Under the pieces are notes generated by a model that saw only the letters and a list, made by a program, of their open reading frames with translations, had not been told where the DNA came from and ran no database searches. This document shows positions 1 to 7,805 of a DNA stretch of 64,000 bases, piece after piece. The translations under genes were made by a program, and so were the position numbers. How positions within the stretch are numbered: the stretch's first letter is position 1; every line of letters starts with the position of its first letter. The DNA comes from Bacteroidaceae bacterium (GTDB taxonomy: Bacteria; Bacteroidota; Bacteroidia; Bacteroidales; Bacteroidaceae): contig JAGBPB010000058.1 in the NCBI GenBank assembly GCA_017633615.1, forward strand, positions 1-64,000, written 5' to 3'.

Positions 1-477
1 GACAAGGTTATCATGTCAGGTCCTTACGGTGAGTTCCATCCTATCTTTGACTCCAAGAAGGAGATGATTTGGGTTGGTGGCGGTGCCGGTATGGCTCCTC
101 TGCGTGCTCAGATCATGCACATGACCAAGACCCTTAAGACCACTGACCGTGAGATGCATTATTTCTACGGTGCACGTGCCCTTAACGAGGTGTTCTACCT
201 GCAGGATTTCCTGGGCCTGGAGAAGGAGTTCCCCAACTTCCACTTCCATCTGGCTCTGGACCGTCCGGATCCCGCAGCCGATGCAGCAGGCGTAAAGTAC
301 ACCGCAGGATTTGTACACAATGTAATGTACGAGACATATCTTAAGGACCATGAGGCTCCTGAGGATATCGAGTACTACATGTGCGGTCCCGGCCCCATGT
401 CAAAGGCCGTTACCGGTATGCTGGACAATCTGGGTGTTGATCCCGCCTCAATCATGTACGACAACTTTGGCGGATAA
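1..477 (+). CDS. nqrF: Na+-translocating NADH:quinone reductase subunit F, C-terminal part
   Basis: The frame is open at the left edge, so only the last ~158 residues are present. NqrF is the NADH-oxidising, FAD- and 2Fe-2S-containing subunit of the membrane sodium pump that passes electrons from NADH to quinone. The visible part is the ferredoxin-reductase-type domain: SGPYGEF near the start (flavin side), VGGGAGMAPLR (NADH pyrophosphate binding), FYGAR, and the terminal YYMCGPGPM with the conserved Cys-Gly-Pro of the nicotinamide site. The chain ends in the family-typical NFGG. The 2Fe-2S and transmembrane parts must lie upstream. Other nqr genes would be expected to the left. Confidence 0.96.
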   Translation, partial: DKVIMSGPYGEFHPIFDSKKEMIWVGGGAGMAPLRAQIMHMTKTLKTTDREMHYFYGARALNEVFYLQDFLGLEKEFPNFHFHLALDRPDPAADAAGVKYTAGFVHNVMYETYLKDHEAPEDIEYYMCGPGPMSKAVTGMLDNLGVDPASIMYDNFGG

Positions 478-505
478 TACAATTGGGGACTGTCCCCAAT
501 TGTAT
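477..505. repeat. REP-like palindrome, copy 1
   Basis: A near-perfect palindrome, with 14-bp arms around one unpaired base, begins at the last base of the nqrF stop codon. The core is GGGGACTGTCCCC. The same core recurs at 3911-3941, 53388-53424 and, degenerate, at 9895-9925, always directly behind a gene. The form and placement resemble REP elements mobilised by RAYT transposases. No such transposase is in the window. Confidence 0.85.
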
Positions 506-515
506 CATTTTATAA

Positions 516-548
516 AAGGAGCGGACCGATTACTTCGGCCCGCTTCTT
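516..548 (+). terminator. Rho-independent terminator-like hairpin after nqrF
   Basis: A 9-bp stem (516-524 with 540-548, one G-U pair) encloses a 15-base loop ending in TTCGG and is followed by an AT-rich stretch. Stem and loop closely match the hairpin at 3084-3118, so the two are either copies of one element or the same terminator type. Confidence 0.6.
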
Positions 549-757
549 ATTTGCACCACCGGACTATACCCTTTGGGGACACAACGTTCCGTGGCTACTC
601 CGGACCAGTCGATGCCTAAACATCGATCTCCTCCTTTTTAGCCCCCTGCGGGGTCTAACAGTCGTCACACACCGCGATGTTCTTAACGGCATCTTGGTGG
701 TCCTACACTTTACGCCACTGCACTGATGGTCCCCAAAGGGTATAGTCCGGCTCCTGC
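548..757. repeat. ~200-bp imperfect inverted-repeat element (MITE or structured RNA candidate)
   Basis: Positions 559-580 are an exact reverse complement of 729-750 (22 bp). The similarity continues, with gaps, on both sides: outward through TTTGCA and inward through GTGGC, GGACCA, GATGCC and AACATCG blocks. The whole segment can therefore fold on itself or be read as two divergent half-copies. The centre has a GC-rich CCCCTGCGGGG hairpin near 640-655. No convincing protein is encoded. The stretch between nqrF and the next gene (478-856) holds only this element, a terminator and the REP palindrome. Confidence 0.65.
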
Positions 758-856
758 AAATGGGAGCCTTTTCAAAAATGCAACAGTTTTGCAACGCCTA
801 ATCTTTGCTATTTGTTGATTGGGCAAATACTTTTGTGAGCAAATAAGCACTTAAGT

Positions 857-1189
857 ATGAGAATCCACAAGGTTAGAGTATTGTTATCAAAGGGATGGTT
901 CTGCATTATGTATTGCATAACGTTCATAGTGTTCTCTATTATTTCATCTTTTTCCAGCGCAAAGTCTTTATCTCAGGATAAAGATATCAATAAAAAGCTT
1001 CAAGAATCAGGTGATTCAATCAAACTCGACATACCAATACAATCCAGCATCTCTAAAGACAGCATCAATATGAAGATTCCAGAATCGGCCAGAACAATTA
1101 AGATGAAGGAATTTGAGGGCTTGATGTACGGTCCTCCTCGTATTGATGAAAACGATATCAATTATGAATTTGAGATAATTGTAAAATGA
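857..1189 (+). CDS. Hypothetical small secreted or membrane-anchored protein
   Basis: This 110-residue protein is not recognised. Residues about 14-33 form a hydrophobic stretch that ends in small residues (ISSFSSAKS), consistent with a signal peptide or N-terminal anchor. The rest is polar and rich in Lys, Asp, Ile and Ser with no cysteine motif. Its stop codon overlaps the start of the next gene (ATGA), which implies translational coupling. Those neighbours are secreted carboxypeptidase-regulatory-like proteins, so a cell-envelope location is likely. No function can be assigned. Confidence 0.55.
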   Translation: MRIHKVRVLLSKGWFCIMYCITFIVFSIISSFSSAKSLSQDKDINKKLQESGDSIKLDIPIQSSISKDSINMKIPESARTIKMKEFEGLMYGPPRIDENDINYEFEIIVK

Positions 1190-1611
1190 GAAAGAATAAA
1201 CTCATCCTATCAGTATTGCTGCTGCTGTCACAAGCGGTATTGAACATCATCATTGCTCAGGTAAGACCTGTCCCCGGTGATATGATTTCCGGTATTGTCA
1301 TTAGTGATCGTGGCGGATTATCTATGGTTACTGTCACTGAAAGAGATGCGGCTGACCGTATTGTGGCTCATGCTGTCACCGATTTTGAGGGAAAATTCTA
1401 TTTCAAGTTGGTTGATTCTAAGGACAGGATAGTGATTAATCATGTGGATTATGAGACTGTAGATATACCTGTTGATCAAGCATATTTAAGGATAAAGATG
1501 AAATTGAAGGTGACACATTACGCGGATAGTACGGCTTTTCCAATCCCTCTGCGTGAAGCTGCAGGTGCTGTAGATACAATAGACATGTCCTTATTTGAAT
1601 ATTTTATTTAA
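1186..1611 (+). CDS. Secreted protein with carboxypeptidase-regulatory-like domain
   Basis: The protein has 141 residues with an N-terminal signal peptide (about residues 1-25). Residues ~33-108 read as one CarboxypepD_reg-like beta-sandwich: SGIVISDRGG, then VTDFEGKFYFK, then INHVDYET, the usual order of the N-terminal extension of Bacteroidetes TonB receptors. Here it stands alone, without plug or barrel. The start overlaps the stop of the preceding gene. It probably acts in the periplasm or at the outer membrane as a binding or scaffold module. The exact role is unknown. Confidence 0.6.
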   Translation: MRKNKLILSVLLLLSQAVLNIIIAQVRPVPGDMISGIVISDRGGLSMVTVTERDAADRIVAHAVTDFEGKFYFKLVDSKDRIVINHVDYETVDIPVDQAYLRIKMKLKVTHYADSTAFPIPLREAAGAVDTIDMSLFEYFI

Positions 1612-1669
1612 CTCAAGACGCATTTTCAATATAATTCCGTTTAGATAACAGAAGACTAAAAAAACTAAT

Positions 1670-2392
1670 ATGAAAAGAATATCCTTTGTTTTAAGCTGCG
1701 CTGTATTCAGCATGTTTGCAGTTGTGTGTTCAGTATCGGCTCAGGAACTCCCTCCAGACCAGGCCCAAAGGCTTAAGGAGATTGAAGAGATGAATAAGAT
1801 GATTGGGATTGAGAGTTTGCAGAATGATCCCAGGGTTATACAGATGAATAATGAGAGGCGCCAGCCTATAGAAACTGCCCCTACAACCGGAGGTAGAGTG
1901 AACGGTTACATTCTGGATGAGAATGGTAATCCTATTCAGTATCGTGATGTCAAGGCGTGTGAGCGCGATATTGTGGGGCGTGCAGTAATGGAATGGGCTG
2001 CAGCCGGTGACGGATTCTTTGACCTGCTCAAGATAAGTGACATCAACAACAAGATTTCATTTGAGGCCGATGGGTATGAGACTCAGACATTGCCCTTTGA
2101 CCGAGGAACATATCAGATAAGGCTCAAGCCCGCTACCTGCACCCTTAAGCCCGGCGATGTGGTCAGCGGCCGCGTATCGGTGGGTAACTGGGGCAATCCT
2201 GGAGGTGTATTGGTAGAGGAGATTGACAGTGGCGGCAAGGTTGTGGCCAGCACCAAGACAGAGAACGGCCAGTTCAAGCTCACTATAGTAAAGCCGGGTA
2301 ATACGCTCAAGATATCACTGAACGGATACACCACCTTTACCGCCCCCATAGAGATATCGAATTATGTTGTCGGACTGAAAAAAATACAATGA
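1670..2392 (+). CDS. Secreted protein with two carboxypeptidase-regulatory-like domains
   Basis: The protein has 240 residues and a clear signal peptide ending VSAQ near residue 25. A short charged helical segment (~27-65) is followed by two beta-sandwich repeats. The first (~75-155) has GRVNGYILDENGNPI and FEADGYETQTL. The second (~160-238) has SGRVSVGNWGNPGGV and ISLNGYTTFTA. Both resemble CarboxypepD_reg domains. No catalytic residues are visible. The stop overlaps the ATG of the next gene, so the two are probably made together. Confidence 0.6.
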   Translation: MKRISFVLSCAVFSMFAVVCSVSAQELPPDQAQRLKEIEEMNKMIGIESLQNDPRVIQMNNERRQPIETAPTTGGRVNGYILDENGNPIQYRDVKACERDIVGRAVMEWAAAGDGFFDLLKISDINNKISFEADGYETQTLPFDRGTYQIRLKPATCTLKPGDVVSGRVSVGNWGNPGGVLVEEIDSGGKVVASTKTENGQFKLTIVKPGNTLKISLNGYTTFTAPIEISNYVVGLKKIQ

Positions 2393-3072
2393 TTATGAAT
2401 AAGAGTTTCAAACTGGCTGTTTTAGGCCTGATGCTGACGCTGGCATTGCCTATAATGTCACAACGGACCAATGAGTATCTCAAGCCCTGTGATTACAAGG
2501 GTAAGGTTCAACGCAGCGGTGATAATATGCTGTGCTGGGGCCAGAAGGTGGAACCATCATTTGCCGAGAGTTATGAGATACAGTGCTGGTGCAATACCAA
2601 GACAAATGAATTCAGTCTTAAACTGATGGTCCAGAACCAGGAGGACCCTCATATACTTGATATAGATGAGGATTTGGCATATCAGATCAGGACTTTGGTT
2701 GATGCAGCGGTGTTTTCGGCCACAAACCTTCCTGACAAGGAGTGGATGCGTATGACACTGGAGGCGTTGAAAAACGGTACTGGGACTATGGTGTCTGTAG
2801 GGATGGACGGTACTACGTTCCGATTCTATAGCAGAAACTTCGGCGCACAGTGCTGGTCACCGAATAATGGTAACAACGCAGCCCTTGTAAAACTGTTCGA
2901 TGTCATTTATAATGCCATAGGCAATAAGGATGTTGAAAAAATCAAGTCCAAACTGGATGATATCAAGAGCCTGACCCGGAAATACGCATCCCTCTTGCAG
3001 GATCCCTACCGCGAATACTTACTGCTACGCATAGACAAGAAACCAAACAACTGGTGGTGGGCTATAGAATGA
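2389..3072 (+). CDS. Secreted protein of the CWSP family seen twice in this window
   Basis: The protein has 227 residues with a signal peptide (about 1-25, ending PIMSQ). An alternative ATG lies two codons downstream. I do not recognise the family, but residues ~55-213 are clearly homologous to residues ~60-226 of the 683-residue protein at 7806-9857. Both share PSF-x-E-x-Y, SVGxDGTxxxF, a CWSPxxGN motif, alternating charged helices, and a YxEYLL end. This copy ends soon after that region, so it is a stand-alone version of the larger protein's N-terminal domain. Confidence 0.6.
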   Translation: MIMNKSFKLAVLGLMLTLALPIMSQRTNEYLKPCDYKGKVQRSGDNMLCWGQKVEPSFAESYEIQCWCNTKTNEFSLKLMVQNQEDPHILDIDEDLAYQIRTLVDAAVFSATNLPDKEWMRMTLEALKNGTGTMVSVGMDGTTFRFYSRNFGAQCWSPNNGNNAALVKLFDVIYNAIGNKDVEKIKSKLDDIKSLTRKYASLLQDPYREYLLLRIDKKPNNWWWAIE

Positions 3073-3083
3073 CACAATTGGAT

Positions 3084-3120
3084 AAGAAAGCGGACTGATT
3101 ATTTCGGCCCGCTTTCTTTT
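3084..3120 (+). terminator. Rho-independent terminator
   Basis: A 10-bp stem (3084-3093 with 3109-3118) with a 15-base loop is followed by TTTTATTTG. It is a near copy of the hairpin at 516-548, including the TTTCGGCC part of the loop. Confidence 0.7.
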
Positions 3121-3156
3121 ATTTGTATGTTTGCAAAGTCCTAATCTAAAACATAA

Positions 3157-3894
3157 ATGATGATGAAGAAAGTAATGCTTATGGTGGCCGCAATCATTAT
3201 GTGCGGCGTAGTTAATCTGAAAGCTCAGCCTACTTATACTGATATTGGTTTTAATGATATTGCCGATGTGTTTGCTGAGGTAAAAGATAATGAGACTGTT
3301 GTCTTCCTTTTGCGTCACGGTGAGCGCGGCCGCGATTATTCCAAGGCCGGACTGCTTACTGAGAACGGCAAGGCGCAGGCCCGTATGGTGGGCGAGAAGA
3401 TAAAGAACGGTGAGCAGGCTTTCTATGCACACTCTGATTATGATCGCACCAAGCAGACATGTGAGAACATTGCCATAGGTCGCGGCGATGAGTTTATTCA
3501 TGAGGAGTGGGGCATACTTAACGGTGACTGGTACCGCAGGGATATTCCTGCTATCAAACGTAACGGCTGGGATAACTGGGAGTCTCTGTCACAGTGGGCC
3601 TATGAGGGTGGTAAGGAAGAGGGATTCTATAATCTGGAGTACCGCAGCAAGGAGTGGCTGGATTCTCTCAAGTCATACCTTCCCAGAATGAAGCGTATCA
3701 ATGTGCTGGTATCACATGACTATATGGTGACTCCTATGGCTGTGTATGCATCAGAGGGACAGGTTGATCTGCATTATTGGGTTAACCGCAAGTGGATAAA
3801 CTATCTGGCTGGAATAGCAATCATAATCGATAAGGACGGAAACATGCGCTTTAAGACCGTACGCGGCCTTGACAGCGGTGTCCTGGCCAGATAA
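3157..3894 (+). CDS. Exported histidine phosphatase family protein
   Basis: The protein has 245 residues and a signal peptide ending LKAQ near residue 24. The histidine-phosphatase signature follows as LLRHGERG (the phospho-accepting His is in RHG), then a Ser/Asp-x-Asp-Arg-x-Lys-Gln-Thr segment equivalent to the second arginine motif, and a late VSHDYM motif that supplies the second catalytic His. This branch includes secreted phosphoglycerate-mutase-like and phytase-like phosphatases. The substrate cannot be inferred. The gene appears to be a single unit between a terminator upstream and a REP palindrome downstream. Confidence 0.8.
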   Translation: MMMKKVMLMVAAIIMCGVVNLKAQPTYTDIGFNDIADVFAEVKDNETVVFLLRHGERGRDYSKAGLLTENGKAQARMVGEKIKNGEQAFYAHSDYDRTKQTCENIAIGRGDEFIHEEWGILNGDWYRRDIPAIKRNGWDNWESLSQWAYEGGKEEGFYNLEYRSKEWLDSLKSYLPRMKRINVLVSHDYMVTPMAVYASEGQVDLHYWVNRKWINYLAGIAIIIDKDGNMRFKTVRGLDSGVLAR

Positions 3895-3910
3895 TGTAAA
3901 ATTGGGGACA

Positions 3911-3941
3911 TGTGCAATTGGGGACTGTCCCCAATTGCACA
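3911..3941. repeat. REP-like palindrome, copy 2
   Basis: Perfect 15-bp arms (3911-3925 and 3927-3941) flank one central base, with core GGGGACTGTCCCC. A partial extra half-copy lies just upstream at 3900-3910. A T-run follows at 3942, so the element could also end transcription of the phosphatase gene. It belongs with the copies at 477, 9895 and 53388. Confidence 0.85.
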
Positions 3942-3992
3942 TTTTTTGCGCTCTAGTTAGAGAAATATATTTTTCTAACTAGCGAAAAAAAA
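3942..3992. promoter_or_regulatory. Large AT-flanked hairpin upstream of ECF sigma gene
   Basis: CTAGTTAGA (3953-3961) pairs with TCTAACTAG (3974-3982). Beyond these arms a T-rich left flank ending TTTTTTGCG pairs with a right flank CGAAAAAA, making a long stem with small bulges. It could be a bidirectional terminator or an operator for the downstream sigma operon. The sequence cannot decide between the two. Confidence 0.5.
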
Positions 3993-4056
3993 GAACGAAT
4001 AAAAGACGCATTTTTGGTGCTTTGCAGTTTAGTTATCAGAAAGGCCTTAAAAGTTG

Positions 4057-4632
4057 ATGAGTAAACCCTTTCTCACAGAGCAGGAACTTGCTTTAGGGTG
4101 TGCCCGGAGTGACCGGGATGCACAGGCGGAGCTGTATACCAGGTATGCAGGCGGGCTCTATGCGCTCTGTCTGAGATACATTGAGGATAGGGAGGAGGCC
4201 CGGGATGTTATGCATGACGCAATGATTAAGGCAATGGACAATTTCAAGTCTTTCAGGTATGCTGGTGAAGGTTCTATAAACGCCTGGATAAGCCGGATAG
4301 CTGTCAATATGGCTATTGACCGCCTTAAGGAGAACAGACGTTTCAGGCAGATTCCAATTGAACTTGTAAGTGAAGGTGAGATTGAGAATGCTTTGGAGCC
4401 CGATGCTGAATCAGTACGCTCTGTCCCGGATGATGTGCTTGATGAGATAATAGCATCACTGTCTCCTGTAAAACGAACGGTGTTCAATATGTTCTGCATA
4501 GACGGATTCAGCCACAAGGAGATTGCCGGTAAACTGGGCATAACGGAGAGAGGATCGACATCAATAATGGCAAAGGCCCGCGCCAGTGTCAGGAAGGCAA
4601 TACAGAGTTATATAAACAAAACAGGACTATGA
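4057..4632 (+). CDS. ECF-type RNA polymerase sigma factor
   Basis: About 191 residues from the ATG at 4057; a TTG one codon earlier is less likely, and AAGG about 14 bases upstream may serve as a ribosome site. Region 2 spans residues ~25-95 (AELYTRYAGGLYALCLRY, then DVMHDAMIKAM, then WISRIAVNMAIDRL). Region 4 spans ~130-185 (SPVKRTVFNMFCIDGFSHKE, then the helix-turn-helix LGITERGS). The stop overlaps the start of the downstream anti-sigma-like gene (ATGA), the usual arrangement for an ECF sigma factor and its membrane regulator. Confidence 0.9.
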   Translation: MSKPFLTEQELALGCARSDRDAQAELYTRYAGGLYALCLRYIEDREEARDVMHDAMIKAMDNFKSFRYAGEGSINAWISRIAVNMAIDRLKENRRFRQIPIELVSEGEIENALEPDAESVRSVPDDVLDEIIASLSPVKRTVFNMFCIDGFSHKEIAGKLGITERGSTSIMAKARASVRKAIQSYINKTGL

Positions 4633-6056
4633 AGGATTGGGAAGACATAATCAAAGAACGTCAGTTAAGCCGTAAGGCTGAACTGCCGGAGTCTGACTGG
4701 AATGATTTCCTCTCCAGACAGGCTGAGCATGAGCGTGCCGCAAGACGCAGACACAGGCTGATTGCTGCAGCCATATCTTTTCCTGCAGCAGCTGCAGTAC
4801 TGCTGTTGCTGTTCCTTATGCCATTCAAAACAGTTGCTCCGGACAATCAGATATCACAGAACGAACCTTCGGAGCCACAGATTACCATTGACAGCTTGGC
4901 AAATCCGATAGACAGCATCGCAATTGAAAAACCGCAGGTTGAAATAGCGCAAGTCAAGCCACAAGTCAAACCGGAATCAAAACCGGAGAAAAAGCCTGAA
5001 TCAAATTCTGAAATAAGGACTGGAGCAACAGTATTTGGAGGATCAACGTCCCAGCGTTACGGTTCAAGAATGGTTACACAAAATACGTCTTCTGTCAAAG
5101 GTAGTATCTATGATTTTGACTCAGCTGAACCTATGTATTCAGCCGCTGTGATGATTTATAGTGTTAACGGTGCAGACACCACATATATTGGCGGTACTTC
5201 AACCGATGAAAATGGAGAGTTTGTGTTTGATAAACTAAGACCGGGTAACTATATTGCCAACGCCAGATTCATGGGATATGATGACGTCCACAAGAGTTTC
5301 ACAATACGTCCGGATGAAGATAATCACAATCTTGGAAAGATTACCATAAGAGGTGGCAGTTTGCTTTCCGGACTTGCTGTCAATGCTGTGGTAGCCAAGG
5401 TCCAGATGGTTAATGATACCGTACAGTTCAACAGCGCGGCTTACAGACTGCCTGAGGGCACATCGGTTGAGGATTTGGTCCGTAAACTACCCGGTGTAGA
5501 GATTGACAGCGTCGGTAACATTACTGTGAATGGAAAGAGTATACAAAGAATTCTTGTAAACGGTAAGGAGTTCTTCAGTGAGGAAAAACAAAAAGAACTG
5601 ACACAACTGACAGCTGAGATGATTGAGAAGGTCAAGGCGTATGAGAAGCAGAGTGACCTGTCCCGTCAGACCGGTATCGATGACGGTAGGGAAGAGCTGG
5701 TTATGGAATTACAGTTTGTGGGTATGTTGGGAGGAATTACATCGACATTCAAAAAACCGTTGATATTATTTGACGGTGAGGTGGTGGATGTTCCTGAAGA
5801 TAAAGTGACGGTATTTGATTTCAGTAATTCATATAATGACAGGGACAGCCTTTCAAATCTTTTGGGTGTGAGAAGAGGAAAAATCAATGTTGTAAATGCA
5901 ATATCTGGTGAGGCTGCCGTTGCAAAGTGGGGACCATCGGCTGAGAATGGAGTCCTGCAGGTGATGAGCGGAAGGTATTACCGCAAATCTCTTAGAGCCG
6001 GTAAACTTTTATACGGTACATATGAGTTTATTCCCAGAACAAAGCGCTCAAAATAG
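4629..6056 (+). CDS. Anti-sigma-like membrane protein with TonB-like linker and barrel-less TonB-receptor plug
   Basis: The protein has 475 residues. Residues 1-43 are a charged cytoplasmic segment like those of Bacteroidetes anti-sigma proteins. Residues 44-66 form one transmembrane helix. Residues ~100-124 are Pro/Lys-rich, like the periplasm-spanning linker of TonB. Residues ~154-240 are a carboxypeptidase-regulatory domain. Residues ~257-358 are a TonB-receptor plug closely matching that of the barrel protein at 23704-26625 (NSAAYRL, KLPGV, GNITVNGK, NGKE, YEKQSDL, TGIDDG). Residues ~376-448 resemble a second plug strand unit (AVAKWGPSAENGVLQV). No barrel follows. The gene overlaps the sigma gene, so the protein probably controls that factor. 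The sensing role of the plug is inference. Confidence 0.75.
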   Translation: MKDWEDIIKERQLSRKAELPESDWNDFLSRQAEHERAARRRHRLIAAAISFPAAAAVLLLLFLMPFKTVAPDNQISQNEPSEPQITIDSLANPIDSIAIEKPQVEIAQVKPQVKPESKPEKKPESNSEIRTGATVFGGSTSQRYGSRMVTQNTSSVKGSIYDFDSAEPMYSAAVMIYSVNGADTTYIGGTSTDENGEFVFDKLRPGNYIANARFMGYDDVHKSFTIRPDEDNHNLGKITIRGGSLLSGLAVNAVVAKVQMVNDTVQFNSAAYRLPEGTSVEDLVRKLPGVEIDSVGNITVNGKSIQRILVNGKEFFSEEKQKELTQLTAEMIEKVKAYEKQSDLSRQTGIDDGREELVMELQFVGMLGGITSTFKKPLILFDGEVVDVPEDKVTVFDFSNSYNDRDSLSNLLGVRRGKINVVNAISGEAAVAKWGPSAENGVLQVMSGRYYRKSLRAGKLLYGTYEFIPRTKRSK

Positions 6057-7008
6057 GGGAGCGATAACTCTTACAGGGTTGGCGGCGGCTCTTCACTTTA
6101 TGGTGGACTGTCTGTGTCTTTGCTGTTTGTATCTCGTTACGGCTGGGTTTACAGAACTGATCAGATACTTTGTGGCCTATAACGTGCTGGCGTTCCTGAC
6201 ACAGCCTCTTACGGGTATGATGGCGGACAGTATCAGACAGCGTCACTGGTTGCTGCTGGCATCGGTAATACTGCTTATTCTGGCAACGCTGATTTCATCG
6301 GTGGTTTGGTCTGTCTGTTCATCTGTTTTTTTGCTGATGACCATATCGGTGCTGCTGGGTTTGGGTAATTCACTGTTCCATGTTTGGGGCGGAAAGGAGA
6401 CGGCAGTCAATACCGGTAATGATATCCGGGCGTTGGGAGTGTTTGTATCAACCGGAGCATTTGGGCTGGCTGTGGGCACTGTACTTGTATCCTGGGCACT
6501 TCTTTACGGTTTACTTATAAGCATTTCAATCGTGGCACTATTATATCTCAGGACCGATATCCGCCGATTGCATACAGAGGTCGATGCCGATGCACCTGCG
6601 GCAAATGATTACAACAAGTTTCTGGCTTGGGGGATAGTGATACTGCTGATGTTAATTGTTGCTTCAAGATCATATATAGGACAGTCTTTCTCAGGCAATC
6701 AGTCAAAGACAGCCTTGATGGTGATTGCTTTTGGTGCTGTTACTATGCTGGGGAAAATGGCCGGCGGATGGATGGTGAAATGGATGGGCATGACCGCGGC
6801 CATCATACTTATGTTGGCAGGCATTGCCGTATTCTTTGTGTTCAGGGATGTAAGTTTGGGATTTGTGCTGGCAGGACTCTTTGCGGTAAACCTGACCATG
6901 CCGGTTACCCTTTACTGGGCCAACCGTATGATGAAGGGGCGTGAGGGGCTTGCTTTCGGACTGCTTGCCGCCGCACTCATACCCGGGTATCTTATTGCAG
7001 TACTTTGA
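6022..7008 (+). CDS. Polytopic membrane protein, MFS-transporter-like
   Basis: The protein has 328 residues with about ten hydrophobic helices. TQPLTGMMADSIRQRH resembles the loop between helices 2 and 3 of major-facilitator proteins, and GKMAGGWMVKWMG the equivalent loop of the second half. It is shorter than typical MFS carriers (~400). The start overlaps the 3' end of the plug/anti-sigma gene by 35 bases in another frame, so it is likely co-transcribed. The substrate is unknown. Confidence 0.6.
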   Translation: MSLFPEQSAQNRGAITLTGLAAALHFMVDCLCLCCLYLVTAGFTELIRYFVAYNVLAFLTQPLTGMMADSIRQRHWLLLASVILLILATLISSVVWSVCSSVFLLMTISVLLGLGNSLFHVWGGKETAVNTGNDIRALGVFVSTGAFGLAVGTVLVSWALLYGLLISISIVALLYLRTDIRRLHTEVDADAPAANDYNKFLAWGIVILLMLIVASRSYIGQSFSGNQSKTALMVIAFGAVTMLGKMAGGWMVKWMGMTAAIILMLAGIAVFFVFRDVSLGFVLAGLFAVNLTMPVTLYWANRMMKGREGLAFGLLAAALIPGYLIAVL

Positions 7009-7011
7009 ATT

Positions 7012-7347
7012 ATGCATCTGGTTATAGCACTGATACTGACCATACTGATAGAGCTGGGCGTACTGTTGCTCTTGAAGGAACGCAGGATTAAGGTCCTGCT
7101 CTCATCGGTAGCCGTCAATGTGCTTACCAATGTGCCGTTGAATCTATATCTGGCAAGTTCAGACTACACTTGGAGCAGGGTTGTGGTCTGTGAATTGATT
7201 GTGGTTGCCATTGAATCATTGTGGTATCTGTGCTTTACGGGAAATTTCCGTCAATCAGTCATTTACAGTTTTCTATGCAACGCCGTCAGTTTCCTTGTGG
7301 GACTGCTTCTGGTGATTATAGTTGAATATGTCTTGTTATATTGTTGA
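7012..7347 (+). CDS. Small four-helix membrane protein, hypothetical
   Basis: The protein has 111 residues, nearly all hydrophobic, with four predicted transmembrane helices at about 1-21, 27-47, 57-75 and 82-110. No family is recognised. It starts three bases after the MFS-like gene and is followed closely by a single-helix protein gene, so it belongs to the sigma-factor operon that begins at 4057. Confidence 0.6.
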   Translation: MHLVIALILTILIELGVLLLLKERRIKVLLSSVAVNVLTNVPLNLYLASSDYTWSRVVVCELIVVAIESLWYLCFTGNFRQSVIYSFLCNAVSFLVGLLLVIIVEYVLLYC

Positions 7348-7366
7348 ACCATAAATACCGATAGAT

Positions 7367-7744
7367 ATGTTTAGATTTTTGGATGTAGTGTTTACTCCGT
7401 CAGAACTGGAACGGATAAGCAGACAGAAGAACGGACATTTTTTTGAGATGCCCATACCTGAACAGACCAAGCCTGATTTCAGAGTGAACTTTATGGATTC
7501 AGTATATACTCTTCCAGATACTGTTTCCGGTAAAGTAATAACCAATGATGCAGTGGCAGATTCAATCACAAACAAACAGGGAGTAATTGACACGCTTCAT
7601 GCATCAGGAGCGTTAACGGGCGGATTCGGTTCCAATGGAGGAGACTCAACCCTGTTGTGGACGGCATTGGTAGTAATTGCCGCCCTGGCACTGTGCATGG
7701 GTTTTGTTTGGCTGTACCGCCGCCATCTTAAGTATGCACAATAA
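7367..7744 (+). CDS. Hypothetical single-helix membrane protein
   Basis: The protein has 125 residues. The N-terminal ~90 residues are polar, then residues ~96-118 form one transmembrane helix followed by a short basic tail (RRHLKYAQ), suggesting a tail-anchored or N-out topology. There is no signal peptide and no recognised family. Spacing of 19 bases from the preceding gene suggests the same transcript. Confidence 0.5.
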   Translation: MFRFLDVVFTPSELERISRQKNGHFFEMPIPEQTKPDFRVNFMDSVYTLPDTVSGKVITNDAVADSITNKQGVIDTLHASGALTGGFGSNGGDSTLLWTALVVIAALALCMGFVWLYRRHLKYAQ

Positions 7745-7805
7745 GTCCGGTTTATCCACTGCACGAGACGTATTCTGGGCCTTTTTCAGTTTATAAGGAA
7801 AAAAC

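Noticed and set aside
564..794. Minus-strand 76-residue reading frame across the inverted-repeat element
   Set aside because: It has odd composition and overlaps the repeat arms, and it shares a short RTIPFGD string with a plus-strand frame, as expected from the inverted repeat. No promoter or family supports it.
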